Shown: positions 26,816 to 37,375 of the stretch, piece after piece | Position numbering within the stretch: position 1 is the first letter of the stretch | Layout: every line of letters begins with the position of its first letter | Assembly (NCBI RefSeq): GCF_001544075.1 | Contig: NZ_BCNT01000001.1 | Location: 620,001 to 684,000 of the forward strand | DNA from: Comamonas terrae | GTDB taxonomy: Bacteria > Pseudomonadota > Gammaproteobacteria > Burkholderiales > Burkholderiaceae_C | DNA: 64,000 nucleotides | Direction of reading: 5' to 3' | Position numbers and translations under genes: made by a program | Notes under the pieces: generated by a model | Databases searched by the model: none | Told to the model about the DNA's origin: nothing | The model's input: the letters and a program-made list of their open reading frames with translations, nothing else

Positions 26816-28030
26816 TCAGCGTGCCGCGTGGGCCAGCGTCCACACGCCGTGCGGCGACTTGCCCACGCTCACCTGCTGCACCACCTTCTTTTCCACGGTG
26901 TCGATCACCGAAAGCTTGCGCGCCCAGCGCGAGCTGACCAGCAGGTAGCGGCCGTCGGCGGAGACATCCATGCAGTCCGGGCCGCCGGGCGCCGGGTAGC
27001 TGGCCACGACCTGGTCGGTCACCATGTCGATCTTGCTGATGGTGTTGGCCACGCGGTTGCTCACATACAGGTGGCGGTTGTCGCCGGCGGCGCGGAAGGC
27101 ATGGGCGCCGGCCGCGGTCTTGATCTGGCCCAGGCTGCGCGGCTCGGGACCGGTGATGTCGAAGACCTCGACGCCATCGCCGCCGGTCAGGCCCACGAAC
27201 AGCTTCCTGCCGTCGGGGCTGCCGTAGACGTCGGCCGGCATGGGGCCGGTGGGCACGCGCGCCTTGATGGTCTGCGTGGCGATGTCGATGGCGACCAGGG
27301 CGTCGCTGTCCTGCATGGTCGAATACACGGTCTTGCTGTCCGCGTCGATGAACAGGTGGCTGGGCGTCTTGCCCGTGGACACACGCTTGACCAGTTGCGG
27401 CGTCTGCGTGGCCGCATCCCAGCGGTAGAAGTCGATGTGGTTGAGGCGGTTGGCCGCGGTGATGAACCACTTCATGTCCGGCGAAAAGCGCAGGTGGTAG
27501 GGGTCCACGATGTCGCGGATCACGCGCTGCACGGCACCCGTGCGCGGGTCCACCAGCGTGAGCGAGTCGCCCAGCGCATTGGCCACGACCAGGGATTTCT
27601 CGTCGGGCGTCAGGTACAGGTGATGGGGCTCCTTGCCCGTGGGAATGCGCGACAGCTCCTTCCAGCCCACGGGGTCGATCACGCTGATGGAGGCGTCGAG
27701 CGAATTGAGCACGAAGATGGGCGTGGTGCCCTGCACGGACTGCGCGGCCTTGGCCGGCATCACGGCACCCACGGGTGCCGCGAGAGAGGCCGACGGCGCT
27801 GCCGCCTGCCCCTGGCCAGCCAGGCTGGCAGCCGTATTGCGTGCAGCAGCGGCTGCACCGCCGGCCGCCGGAGCCGCAGCCGCCGGTGCCGCGGGCTGCG
27901 CCACAGCCGCCCTGGCCGGCTTCAAGCCCGGCCAACCCGAAGTGGCCAGCCATGCGGCGGCTCCGCCGCCCACCGCGAGCACCACGACCACGCCCAGCAC
28001 ACTGATGCGCCCAATAGAGAGACGTCTCAC
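26816..28030 (-). CDS. YncE-like seven-bladed beta-propeller protein, exported
   Basis: 404 residues with an N-terminal hydrophobic segment (ISVLGVVVVLAVGGGAAAWL) that is a signal anchor or signal peptide, then a long Ala/Pro linker to about residue 95. The rest contains repeats of the YVTN type, such as SISVIDPVGWKELSRIPTGK, LTLVDPRTGAVQRVI, DALVAIDIATQTIKARVPTG and ISKIDMVTDQVVASYPAPGG, each about 40 residues. Such propellers act as periplasmic binding scaffolds. It starts with GTG behind GAAGGTGG. It is the first of three genes read in the same direction. Confidence 0.8.
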   Translation of the reverse strand: MRRLSIGRISVLGVVVVLAVGGGAAAWLATSGWPGLKPARAAVAQPAAPAAAAPAAGGAAAAARNTAASLAGQGQAAAPSASLAAPVGAVMPAKAAQSVQGTTPIFVLNSLDASISVIDPVGWKELSRIPTGKEPHHLYLTPDEKSLVVANALGDSLTLVDPRTGAVQRVIRDIVDPYHLRFSPDMKWFITAANRLNHIDFYRWDAATQTPQLVKRVSTGKTPSHLFIDADSKTVYSTMQDSDALVAIDIATQTIKARVPTGPMPADVYGSPDGRKLFVGLTGGDGVEVFDITGPEPRSLGQIKTAAGAHAFRAAGDNRHLYVSNRVANTISKIDMVTDQVVASYPAPGGPDCMDVSADGRYLLVSSRWARKLSVIDTVEKKVVQQVSVGKSPHGVWTLAHAAR

Positions 28031-28305
28031 AAAACCACCACCTTCTCAGAATTGACGCAGTGTAGCCGCGCCCGGACAGCCCGCCGGACTCAGGGCCCAA
28101 TAGCCGGCTGCGGACTGTGAAAAATGCTGGGGCACCGCCGGGCATGGAACGCCGGCCACGGCGTGGGAACTGCGCCCGTCCACCCGGGCCGCCGGCAAAA
28201 AAACCACAGCTGGCCCGGCTTCGCCCACCAACTGCACGGCATTTGCGCTGCCGCAAGACATGGCGAAATCGCCGCCTTGCACAGGTGCCGTACCCAGCCT
28301 TGCAT

Positions 28306-28340
28306 GAAAAAAGTGAGCTGCTTGCGCCTGATATTCAATG
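28306..28340 (+). repeat. Dispersed Comamonadaceae-type intergenic repeat, copy 4
   Basis: AAAAAAGTGAGCTGCTTGCG followed by CCTGATATTCAATG. It shares AAAAGTGAGCTGCTTNCGC with the copy at 18661. Confidence 0.5.
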
Positions 28341-28428
28341 ACTTCAAACATAAAACACCTTGAACTCATTTATTTTCATGCGCTTGCAGCTCTTGATCCA
28401 GGAGCAAACCACACAGGGACCGTCCCAT

Positions 28429-28453
28429 GAAAAAAGAGCCCCAAGGGCTCTTT
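28429..28453 (-). terminator. Terminator after the purA-phosphoribosyltransferase genes
   Basis: On the minus strand, AAAGAGCCC-TTG-GGGCTCTTT is followed by more T. Nine-base-pair stem, three-base loop, located 28 bp after the stop codon at 28482. Confidence 0.85.
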
Positions 28454-28481
28454 CTGGCGGGCGCAAAGACAGGCTGTACGC

Positions 28482-29006
28482 TCAGATCTTCCACTTTTCC
28501 AGCAGCTTTTCGGGGCGCAGCGTGTCGTAGCCTTCGAACGGCTGGTGGATCCAGGGGTTGGTCGGCAGGAAGTCCACCGAATAATCGGCCTCGAAGGTCG
28601 AGATGCCCTTGGTCCAGATCACGGCGCTGCGCAGCTCGGTGATGGGCTGGTAGTTGGTCTTGAGCATGGCGATCACGGCCTTGAGCGTGGCGCCCGAGTC
28701 CGCCAGGTCGTCCACCAGCAGCACGCGGCCGGCGATCTCACCCTTGGGCGTTGCGATGAAGCGGCCGATATCCAGATGGCCCTGCACCGTGCCGGCTTCG
28801 GCACGGTAGGAGCTGGTGGACATGATGGCCAGGGGCTTGTCGAAAATGCGGCTCAGGATGTCGCCGGGGCGCAGGCCGCCACGGGCCAGGCACAGGATGG
28901 TGTCGAACTCCCAGCCCGACTGGTGGATCTTGATTGCCAGCTTCTCGATGAGACCGTGGTACTCGTCATAGCTTACATACAGGTGCTTGCCGTCTTCCGT
29001 CAGCAT
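28482..29006 (-). CDS. Purine-type phosphoribosyltransferase
   Basis: 174 residues. The PRPP-binding loop VLLVDDLADSGATLKAV and the earlier LARGGLRPGDILS mark a type I phosphoribosyltransferase, closest in length and motif to bacterial xanthine/hypoxanthine-guanine salvage enzymes. It probably transfers ribose-5-phosphate to a purine base. The exact base cannot be read. The gene lies directly after purA, which fits purine metabolism, and both are on the minus strand with a 47-bp gap. A terminator follows. Confidence 0.88.
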   Translation of the reverse strand: MLTEDGKHLYVSYDEYHGLIEKLAIKIHQSGWEFDTILCLARGGLRPGDILSRIFDKPLAIMSTSSYRAEAGTVQGHLDIGRFIATPKGEIAGRVLLVDDLADSGATLKAVIAMLKTNYQPITELRSAVIWTKGISTFEADYSVDFLPTNPWIHQPFEGYDTLRPEKLLEKWKI

Positions 29007-29053
29007 ATGGGGTCCTATTGAATGGTGGGTTCAGTAAAAACCGTGAGCCGCCG

Positions 29054-30454
<1,401 letters not shown>

Positions 30455-30466
30455 TTAGTCAAAAGC

Positions 30467-31615
30467 CTAAATGGCTTGCACGACCCATTGCCCGCCCTGC
30501 TGGACGAGCTCGCGGTCGCAGTGGAACTCGTCCACTTCGCTTTCGTGCCCCGGCAGTACGCAGACCACCGTCTCGCCCTTCTGGCGCAATGCGGCGATGG
30601 CCGCGGCCACCTGCACGTCATCGCCCCAGGGAGCGCGAATGGCAGCCTTGAGCGGGCGCTCGGGCACGACAGCCACCAGTTGTTTGATATCGAGGCTGAA
30701 GCCGGCCGCCGGGCGGTTGCGCCCGAAGACAGCGCCGACTTCGTCATAGCGGCCGCCGCGCACCAGCGCATCGCTGCCGCCGGGCACGTAGATCGCAAAG
30801 CGCGTGCCGCTGTAATAGGAATAGCCGCGCAGGTCGGCCAGATCGAAGCTCACCTTCACGCCGCTCAGCCGCTCGGCCAGCCAGCGCAGATGCGATAGCA
30901 GCTTGCGCACGCCGGGCGTGCGCTCCAGCAGCTTTTCGGCCTGATCCAGCACTTCCATGCCGCCATACAGCTGCAGCAGCGCCAGCAGGCCTTCGCGCGA
31001 AGCTGCGGGGAAATCCCGCGTCAGGCGGGCCAGCTCGGTCGCGTCCTTGGAGGCCAGTGCCGCATGCACGTTGCGCAGCACCTGCGCCTCCACCATCACG
31101 CCGGCCAGCAGATTGCGAACGATGCGGACATCGGCCAGGTCCACGCTGATGTCGGTGACGCCGGCGCTCCTGAGGCAATCGAGCGCCAGGTGCAGGGCTT
31201 CCAGGTCGGCTTCCAGCCCTTCGTGGCCGTAGATCTCGGCGCCGAACTGCAGCGGCTCGCGCGTCGCGCGCGGGCGGTCGGGCCGCGCATGGACCACGGG
31301 GCCGCAGTAGCACAGCCGGGTCAGGCCTTTGCGGTTGAGCAAATGGGCGTCGATGCGTGCCACCTGCTGCGTCATGTCGGCGCGCAGGCCCATGGTGCGG
31401 CCGGAGAGCTGGTCGACCAGTTTGCAGGTTTGGATATCCAGGGCTTCGCCGGTACCGGTCAGCAGGGAGTCCAGGTACTCCAGCATGGGCGGCATGACCA
31501 GTTCATAGCCATAGCCGCGCGCGGTATCGAGCAGTCCTCGACGCAATTCTTCGATGTGCCGCGCCTCGGAGGGCAAAACATCGGCAATGTGATCCGGCAG
31601 GACCCAAGCAGACAT
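30467..31615 (-). CDS. hisZ: ATP phosphoribosyltransferase regulatory subunit
   Basis: A paralogue of histidyl-tRNA synthetase that lacks aminoacylation and activates the short form of HisG in histidine synthesis. 382 residues, the usual length of HisZ and shorter than HisS. It starts with [20 protein letters not shown] and contains [18 protein letters not shown] and a degenerate GGRYDEVG class-II core. The real HisS is also in this window at 39268-40572, which confirms the assignment of this shorter copy. Located between the DUF2065 gene and purA. Confidence 0.93.
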   Translation of the reverse strand: MSAWVLPDHIADVLPSEARHIEELRRGLLDTARGYGYELVMPPMLEYLDSLLTGTGEALDIQTCKLVDQLSGRTMGLRADMTQQVARIDAHLLNRKGLTRLCYCGPVVHARPDRPRATREPLQFGAEIYGHEGLEADLEALHLALDCLRSAGVTDISVDLADVRIVRNLLAGVMVEAQVLRNVHAALASKDATELARLTRDFPAASREGLLALLQLYGGMEVLDQAEKLLERTPGVRKLLSHLRWLAERLSGVKVSFDLADLRGYSYYSGTRFAIYVPGGSDALVRGGRYDEVGAVFGRNRPAAGFSLDIKQLVAVVPERPLKAAIRAPWGDDVQVAAAIAALRQKGETVVCVLPGHESEVDEFHCDRELVQQGGQWVVQAI

Positions 31616-31708
31616 GGAGAAAGGGGGAGGCTGTTAAAAACGCGATTCTACCGGCTTTGCCGGGCATGCCCAATTTGCCCCGCAAGGCCTGGCCGATATT
31701 TGCGGTAT

Positions 31709-31897
31709 TCAGAGCAGGATCAGCAAAATGACTCCCGCTGCGATACAGAGCAGGCCGCAAAAGCGCAGCTGCCCGTCGCGCAGCTGCATGAGCTGCAGGA
31801 ACAGCTGGCGCCACTGCTGCGGCGCAAACAGCGGCATCAGCCCCTCGAAGATCAGCATCAGCGCAAGGGCCAGGCCCAGGGAATCGCTCCACTCCAT
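31709..31897 (-). CDS. DUF2065 small membrane protein
   Basis: 62 residues from the ATG at 31897, preceded by GGAGAGCGGGAT; the frame is open to 31942 without a family match. Two hydrophobic segments (SLGLALALMLIFEGLMPLF and LRFCGLLCIAAGVILLILL) make it a two-span inner-membrane protein. This is the YjeT/DUF2065 type often found just after hflC. Function unknown, with a possible tie to the HflKC membrane complex from its position. Confidence 0.85.
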   Translation of the reverse strand: MEWSDSLGLALALMLIFEGLMPLFAPQQWRQLFLQLMQLRDGQLRFCGLLCIAAGVILLILL

Positions 31898-31983
31898 ATC
31901 CCGCTCTCCATCTCCATCGCTGGGTCGCAACACAATGAACAATGGCCCGCGAAGGGGCCATTGCGATGACAGTCCTGCCGGCC

Positions 31984-32874
31984 CTACCGGGCAGCGGCGC
32001 CGCCATTGCGGTAGGCCTTGAAGAAATCGCTCTGCGACGGATCGAGCACCAGCACGTCGCTCTTCTTGGCAAAGCTTTCCTTGTAGGCTTCCAGGCTGCG
32101 GTAGAACTGCGCGAACTGCGGATCCTTGCCGAAGGCTTCGGCATAGACGCGCGCGGCTTCGGCATCGCCTTCGCCCTTGACCTTCTGCGCGTCGCGGTAG
32201 GCATTGGCAATCGTGATGTCGCGCTGGCGGTCGGCCTCGGCACGGATTTTCTCGCCTTCGGCCGCGCCGGTGGAGCGCAGCTCGTTGGCCACGCGCTTGC
32301 GCTCGGCCTCCATGCGGCGGTAGACCGATTCGGTGATGGTCTCGGCATAGTCCACACGGGTGATGCGCACGTCCACGATGTCCACGCCCCAGGGCTTGGC
32401 GCCGCGCACGGTCTCCAGCACCTCGCGCTTGACGTCGGCCATCAGCGCCTCGCGCTTGGACGACAGCAGCTCGCGCACGGTGCGGCGGTTGATTTCCTCC
32501 TGGAAGGCATTGCGCACCACGCGGTTGAGCTGCAGCGCGCCCGCGCTTTCATCCAGTCCCACGTTGCGGATGTATTCCGACGGGTCGGAGATGCGCCAGC
32601 GCACATACCAGTCGATCACCACGCGCTGCTTTTCGGCCGTCAGCATGGGCTCGGTGTCGGTGCTGTCCAGCGTCAGCAGGCGCTTGTCGATGTAGCGCAC
32701 GTTCTGGAACGGCGGCGGCAGCTTCCAGTTCAGTCCGGGCTCTGTGATCACTTCCTTGATCTGGCCCAGCGCATAGACCACGCCGAACTGGCGCTGGTCG
32801 ACCACGAACAGCGTGGAACTCAGCAAAGCCAGCACGACCAGAACGCTGGTGACAAAAAATCCGATTCGATTCAC
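31984..32874 (-). CDS. hflC: HflC, SPFH-domain protease modulator
   Basis: Partner of HflK in the membrane ring that surrounds and regulates the FtsH protease. 296 residues, with an N-terminal membrane anchor (GFFVTSVLVVLALLSSTLFV) followed by a band-7/SPFH domain and a helical coiled-coil C-terminus rich in Glu, Ala and Arg. Starts with GTG behind AGGAGAATGCA, just nine bases after the hflK stop, so the two are co-translated. Periplasmic topology is expected from the family. Confidence 0.95.
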   Translation of the reverse strand: MNRIGFFVTSVLVVLALLSSTLFVVDQRQFGVVYALGQIKEVITEPGLNWKLPPPFQNVRYIDKRLLTLDSTDTEPMLTAEKQRVVIDWYVRWRISDPSEYIRNVGLDESAGALQLNRVVRNAFQEEINRRTVRELLSSKREALMADVKREVLETVRGAKPWGVDIVDVRITRVDYAETITESVYRRMEAERKRVANELRSTGAAEGEKIRAEADRQRDITIANAYRDAQKVKGEGDAEAARVYAEAFGKDPQFAQFYRSLEAYKESFAKKSDVLVLDPSQSDFFKAYRNGGAAAR

Positions 32875-32883
32875 TGCATTCTC

Positions 32884-34275
32884 CTAGCGCGATTCACGTT
32901 CACGGCTGCGGTCACGGCTGCGGGCCTCGCCCGCGGGCACCGGCGTCACACGCACGGCAGGCGGCACCGACGATGCCGGGGCGCCGGCAGCCGGCACCCC
33001 GGAGGCATCGGCCGCGCCTGCGGCGGCCGTGTTGCTGCTCACGCTCTGCATGATCTTGTCCAGCGGCAGGTACAGCAGGTTCGAGCCCTGGCGGGACTCC
33101 ACCAGCACCTTGGTCACGTTGCTGTAGATCTGCTGCATGGCGTCGATGTACAGGCGGTCGCGCGTGACCTGCGGCGCCTTCTGGTACTCGGTGAACAGCG
33201 AGCTGAAGCGCCCGGCATCGCCCTGCGCCTGCGCCACGATGCGGGCCTTGTAGGCAGCCGCCTCTTCGCCCAGCCGCGCCGCCGAGCCGGCAGCGCGCGG
33301 AATCACGTCGTTGGCATAGGCCTGGGCCTCGTTCTTGGCGCGCTCGCGCTCCTGGCCGGCCTTGAGCACGTCGTCGAAGGCCGCCTGCACCTGCTCGGGC
33401 GGACGCACGCCGCCCTGTTGCAGGTTGATGCCCACCACTTCCACGCCCACCTTGTAGCGATCCAGAATGGTCTGCATCAGATCGCGCACGCGCGGCGCGA
33501 TCTGGTCGCGCTCCTCGGCCAGGGCCGAATCCATGCGCATCTTGCCCACGACTTCGCGCACGGCCGACTCGGCCACCTGCACCACGGCTTCCGACGGGCT
33601 GCGGCTTTCGAACAGCCAGGCGCGCGCGTCGTTCAAGCGGTACTGCACGGCGAACTTGATCTCGACGATGTTCTCGTCCTCGGTCAGCATGGCCGACTCG
33701 CGCAGACCCGTGCTGCGCACGATGTTGTCGCTGCCCACGTCGGCCGAGCGGATCTGCGAGACATAGACCAGCTCATGCTTCTGGATCGGATACGGCAGGC
33801 GCCAGTTGAAGCCCGCGCCCACGGTGCTCTTGTACTTGCCGAACTGGGTGATGACGGCCTGCTGGCCTTCCTGCACGATGAAAAAGCCCGTGCCCAGCCA
33901 GATCAGCACGGCCACGCCGGCGATCACGAAGATGCCCTTGCCGGCATTGAAGGGCTCGGAAGGCTGGCCGCCGCTGCGGCCGGGCGGCAGGCCACGGCCC
34001 GGCTTGCCGCCAAACAGGCCGGAAAGCTTGCGGTTGAGGTCATGCCAGAGCTCGTCCAGGTCCGGCGGCTGGCCCTGCTGGGAAGGCGGCCGCGGACGCT
34101 GCTCGGGGGCGGGCGGAAGTTCCGGGCGTTCGCTGTCGGGGCGCTGGCCGTCAGGGCGCGAGCCTTCTTCGTTGTTGTTGTCGCTGCGGCCCCAGCGGGG
34201 ATCGTTCAGATTGAACATCCCGCGAATGCGTTGTGGCAGCACCGCCCAGCGATGGACGCGTTGTGAAAAATTCAT
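32884..34275 (-). CDS. hflK: HflK, SPFH-domain protease modulator
   Basis: Forms the HflKC complex with HflC and limits FtsH proteolysis. 463 residues: a cytoplasmic N-terminus rich in Pro, Arg and Gln (RPELPPAPEQRPRPPSQQ), a single membrane segment (GIFVIAGVAVLIWLGTGFFI), then the SPFH domain and coiled coil. The C-terminal tail is Ala/Pro then Arg/Glu-rich. Both tails are less conserved. It follows hflX after 71 bp in the hfq-hflX-hflK-hflC order. Confidence 0.95.
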   Translation of the reverse strand: MNFSQRVHRWAVLPQRIRGMFNLNDPRWGRSDNNNEEGSRPDGQRPDSERPELPPAPEQRPRPPSQQGQPPDLDELWHDLNRKLSGLFGGKPGRGLPPGRSGGQPSEPFNAGKGIFVIAGVAVLIWLGTGFFIVQEGQQAVITQFGKYKSTVGAGFNWRLPYPIQKHELVYVSQIRSADVGSDNIVRSTGLRESAMLTEDENIVEIKFAVQYRLNDARAWLFESRSPSEAVVQVAESAVREVVGKMRMDSALAEERDQIAPRVRDLMQTILDRYKVGVEVVGINLQQGGVRPPEQVQAAFDDVLKAGQERERAKNEAQAYANDVIPRAAGSAARLGEEAAAYKARIVAQAQGDAGRFSSLFTEYQKAPQVTRDRLYIDAMQQIYSNVTKVLVESRQGSNLLYLPLDKIMQSVSSNTAAAGAADASGVPAAGAPASSVPPAVRVTPVPAGEARSRDRSRERESR

Positions 34276-34346
34276 GCGAGAAGTCTCTGTATTTCCAAAA
34301 AGACATGAACCATGGCTGGCATTGTGCCCAATAGAGACATGAGTCC

Positions 34347-35549
34347 CTAGTATTGCGCGTCGGAATCAGGGGACATCCCGGAGGATTCGTCCTGCCTTTC
34401 ATCGTCTGCGTTGCCAGCCCCCTCTCGTGCTTGCAATACCCGGTCCGCCAGCATCTGGCGCAGCTGCGGCAGTCCCTGCCCCGAGCGGGCGCTGACGAAC
34501 ACGCGCGGCACAGGAACGCCGTCGAGCTCGTAGTCGTCCTGCAGCGCGGCAGGCAGGCGCTCGGGCTCGATGGCATCCAGCTTGTTGAAGACCAGGATCT
34601 GGGGCACATCATGAGCCCCGATTTCAGCCAGAACTTTTTGGACTTGTTGGATTTGTTCCGGATAGCCGGGGTTCGATGCATCCACGACGTGCAGCAGCAG
34701 ATCCGCGTCGATGGCTTCCTGCAGCGTGGCCTGGAAGGCATCGACCAGCCCGTGCGGCAGGTCCCGGATGAAGCCGACGGTATCGGACAGCGACACAGAT
34801 TCCTGCGCCTCGTTCAGATACATCTGGCGCGTGGTGGTGTCCAGCGTGGCGAACAGCTGGTCGGCCGCATAGGCGCGGGCCTTGACCATGGCGTTGAACA
34901 GCGTGGACTTGCCGGCATTGGTGTAGCCCACCAGCGAAATATTGAAGACCTCGTGGCGCGCGCGCTGGCGCCGCTGGGTGGTGCGCTGCTTCTTGACCTT
35001 CTTCAGGCGCTCCTTGGTGCGCTTGATGGCCTCGTCGATCATGCGGCGGTCCAGCTCGATCTGCTTTTCGCCCGGGCCGCCGCGGCCGCCGATGCCGCCC
35101 ATCTGCCGCTCCAGGTGGCTCCAGCGGCGCACCAGGCGCGTGCTGACGTACTGCAGCCGGGCCAGTTCCACCTGCAGCTTGCCCTCGTGGCTTCTGGCCC
35201 GCTGGGCGAAGATCTCCAGGATCAGCATGGTGCGGTCGTTGACCGGCATCTGGATATGGCGCTCCAGATTGCGCTGCTGGGCCGGGCTCAGGGCCTGGTC
35301 GAACCAGATTTCCTTGGCGCCGTGCATCTGGGCCAGCATGCGGATCTCGTCGGCCTTGCCGCTGCCCACGAACAGTGCGGCATCGGGCGCCTTGCGCTTG
35401 CAGGTCAGGCGTGCAACGGGCTGCAGGCCGGCGGTCTGCGCCAGCAGGCCCAGCTCCTCCAGCTCGTCGTCAAAATGGGGAAAGCCAAAATCCACGCCCA
35501 CCAGCAGCACCGGTGCAGACGCGGAGCGTTCAAAGAATTCAGAACTCAA
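34347..35549 (-). CDS. hflX: Ribosome-associated GTPase HflX
   Basis: A GTPase that splits or rescues stalled ribosomes under stress. 400 residues. It has the Gly-rich linker GGIGGRGGPGEKQIELDRR and the GTPase boxes GYTNAGKSTLFNAMVKA, DTVGFIRDLPHGLVDAFQAT and NKLD. The C-terminus is a short acidic extension. The start is a TTG at 35549 behind GGGAGAGGTAT; I see no better ATG before the conserved VLLVGVDFG. Downstream of hfq and ahead of hflK. Confidence 0.95.
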   Translation of the reverse strand: MSSEFFERSASAPVLLVGVDFGFPHFDDELEELGLLAQTAGLQPVARLTCKRKAPDAALFVGSGKADEIRMLAQMHGAKEIWFDQALSPAQQRNLERHIQMPVNDRTMLILEIFAQRARSHEGKLQVELARLQYVSTRLVRRWSHLERQMGGIGGRGGPGEKQIELDRRMIDEAIKRTKERLKKVKKQRTTQRRQRARHEVFNISLVGYTNAGKSTLFNAMVKARAYAADQLFATLDTTTRQMYLNEAQESVSLSDTVGFIRDLPHGLVDAFQATLQEAIDADLLLHVVDASNPGYPEQIQQVQKVLAEIGAHDVPQILVFNKLDAIEPERLPAALQDDYELDGVPVPRVFVSARSGQGLPQLRQMLADRVLQAREGAGNADDERQDESSGMSPDSDAQY

Positions 35550-35615
35550 ATACCTCTCCCGTGGGGTGAGGAGCCTCGCAGGCAGTGCTGCGAGGCATCA
35601 GCACGGCACGGCCGA

Positions 35616-35870
35616 TCAAGCGGCGGCGGCTTCGTTGTCCGCAGTGGCTGCGGCGGAGAAATTCACGGCGCGGCCGGGAACGATGGTGGAGATAGCGTGC
35701 TTGTAGACCATCTGGGTCACGGTGTTGCGCAGCAGCACCACGTATTGGTCAAACGACTCGATTTGGCCTTGCAGCTTGATGCCGTTGACCAGGTAGATGG
35801 AAACCGGCACATGCTCGCGGCGCAGCGCGTTCAGGAACGGATCTTGGAGGAGTTGACCTTTATTGCTCAC
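35616..35870 (-). CDS. hfq: RNA chaperone Hfq
   Basis: Hexameric RNA chaperone that pairs small RNAs with mRNAs. 84 residues: the Sm1 and Sm2 core ([45 protein letters not shown]) and a short Ala-rich acidic tail typical of Betaproteobacteria. The GTG start at 35870 lies behind GGAGAATATC. First gene of the hfq-hflX-hflKC run, 102 bp after der. Confidence 0.98.
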   Translation of the reverse strand: MSNKGQLLQDPFLNALRREHVPVSIYLVNGIKLQGQIESFDQYVVLLRNTVTQMVYKHAISTIVPGRAVNFSAAATADNEAAAA

Positions 35871-35972
35871 GATATTCTCCGTGTTCGAAGAGTGTTGTTG
35901 TAAACCGACACGTTACCACAGCGCCATCAGGGTCCATGCAAAAAAGGGTTTTCCCCTACGCGCTGCGGCACG

Positions 35973-37316
35973 TCATTTGTTCTTGTCGGCAAAAGGATTA
36001 TGGGAGGTTTTCATCTCGATGCGCAACGGCGTGCCCACGAGATTGAACTCCTTGCGGAACCGGGTTTCCAGGAAGCGCTTGTAGGCATCGGTGACCAGCT
36101 CCAGCGAATTGCCGTGGATCACGATGACCGGCGGATTCATGCCGCCCTGGTGGGCATAGCGCATCTTGGGACGGTAGGCGCCGACCTTCTTGGGCGTCTG
36201 GAACTGGATGGCCTCCATCAGCAGGCGCGTGAGCACCGGCGTGGGCATCTTGCAGGTGGCCGCGCGGTGGGCCTGGATGATGGACTTCCACAGCGGCTCG
36301 ATGCCCTGGCGCTTCTGGGCCGAGATGAAGTGCAGCGGAGCGAACTTCAGGAAGGACAGACGCGACTCGATGGAGCGCTCCAGCATCTGGCGCTGGTAGT
36401 CGTCCACGGCATCCCATTTGTTGATGGCCAGCACCACGGAGCGGCCGCTTTCCAGGATGTAGCCCGCGATGTGGGCGTCCTGGTCGGTCACGCCCTGCGT
36501 GGCATCGATGAGCAGCAGCACCACATTGGCAGTCTCGATGGCCTGCAGCGTCTTGACCACCGAGAACTTCTCGATGGCCTCGAACACACGGCCCTTGCGG
36601 CGCAGGCCGGCCGTGTCGATGAGCTCGAATTTCTGGCCGTTGCGCTCGAACGGCACGGTGATGGCATCGCGCGTGGTGCCGGGCATGTCGAAGGCCACGA
36701 GGCGCTCTTCGCCAAGCCAGGTGTTGATCAGCGTGGACTTGCCGGCATTGGGTCGGCCCGCCACCGCCAGCCGCACAGGGCGCTGGTCGTCGTCGCCAAA
36801 GATTTCCTCTTCGGGTTCGGGCAGGTTCAGCATGCCCAGTGCGGCGTCCACGAGGCTGCGCACGCCCTGGCCGTGCGCGGCCGATACCGCCATCACCTCG
36901 CCCAGGCCCAGCTCATAGAACTCGGACAGCTGCGCGCCGTCCTTCATGCCCTCGGCCTTGTTGGCCACCAGCACCGTGGGCTTGCTCAGGCGGCGCAGGT
37001 ACTGGGCGATCTCATGATCCTGGCCCGACAGGCCAGCGCGCGCATCGAGCACGAATACGACCACGTCGGCCTCGGCCACGGCCTGCTGCGTCTGCTTGGC
37101 CATCTCCTTGAAGATGCCGCGCGTCGCATCGGGCTCGAAACCGCCGGTGTCGATGACGATGTATTCGTGCTTGCCCTGACGGCCCTGGCCGTAATGGCGG
37201 TCACGCGTCAGCCCTGCAAAGTCGGCGACGATGGCATCCCTCGACTTCGTGAGCCGGTTGAAGAGCGTCGACTTGCCCACATTGGGGCGCCCTACCAGGG
37301 CAATAACTGGCTTCAT
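35973..37316 (-). CDS. der: Ribosome biogenesis GTPase Der
   Basis: Double GTPase needed for 50S ribosome assembly. 447 residues from the ATG at 37316; a TTG two codons upstream is less likely. The first G domain has [20 protein letters not shown] and the second [20 protein letters not shown], each followed by DTGG or DTAG switch segments. The C-terminal KH-like domain ends near [18 protein letters not shown]. Immediately downstream of bamB, as in most proteobacteria. Confidence 0.98.
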   Translation of the reverse strand: MKPVIALVGRPNVGKSTLFNRLTKSRDAIVADFAGLTRDRHYGQGRQGKHEYIVIDTGGFEPDATRGIFKEMAKQTQQAVAEADVVVFVLDARAGLSGQDHEIAQYLRRLSKPTVLVANKAEGMKDGAQLSEFYELGLGEVMAVSAAHGQGVRSLVDAALGMLNLPEPEEEIFGDDDQRPVRLAVAGRPNAGKSTLINTWLGEERLVAFDMPGTTRDAITVPFERNGQKFELIDTAGLRRKGRVFEAIEKFSVVKTLQAIETANVVLLLIDATQGVTDQDAHIAGYILESGRSVVLAINKWDAVDDYQRQMLERSIESRLSFLKFAPLHFISAQKRQGIEPLWKSIIQAHRAATCKMPTPVLTRLLMEAIQFQTPKKVGAYRPKMRYAHQGGMNPPVIVIHGNSLELVTDAYKRFLETRFRKEFNLVGTPLRIEMKTSHNPFADKNK

Positions 37317-37375
37317 TACCAAAAATACCTATTGGGATCTGCAAGGCCCGCGAGAGCCCGGGCAGATCATGCTTA

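Larger units (their letters stand above)
28031..28481. other. 451-bp gap without a supported gene
   Basis: Between the propeller gene and the phosphoribosyltransferase gene. It holds a copy of the dispersed repeat at 28306-28340 and a terminator at 28429-28453. A 107-residue minus-strand frame (28046-28369) crosses the repeat and shows no recognisable domain. I do not call it a gene, although AAGGTG precedes an internal ATG. Confidence 0.6.

Noticed and set aside
28046-28369. A 107-codon minus-strand frame between the propeller gene and the phosphoribosyltransferase
   Set aside because: It crosses a dispersed repeat and has no recognisable motif. Weak ribosome site only. Kept as uncertain.
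31942-34266. 774-codon plus-strand frame opposite hflK and hflC
   Set aside because: It spans two real genes in opposite orientation, and its composition (His, Ala, Gln, Leu-rich) is that of antisense high-GC DNA.
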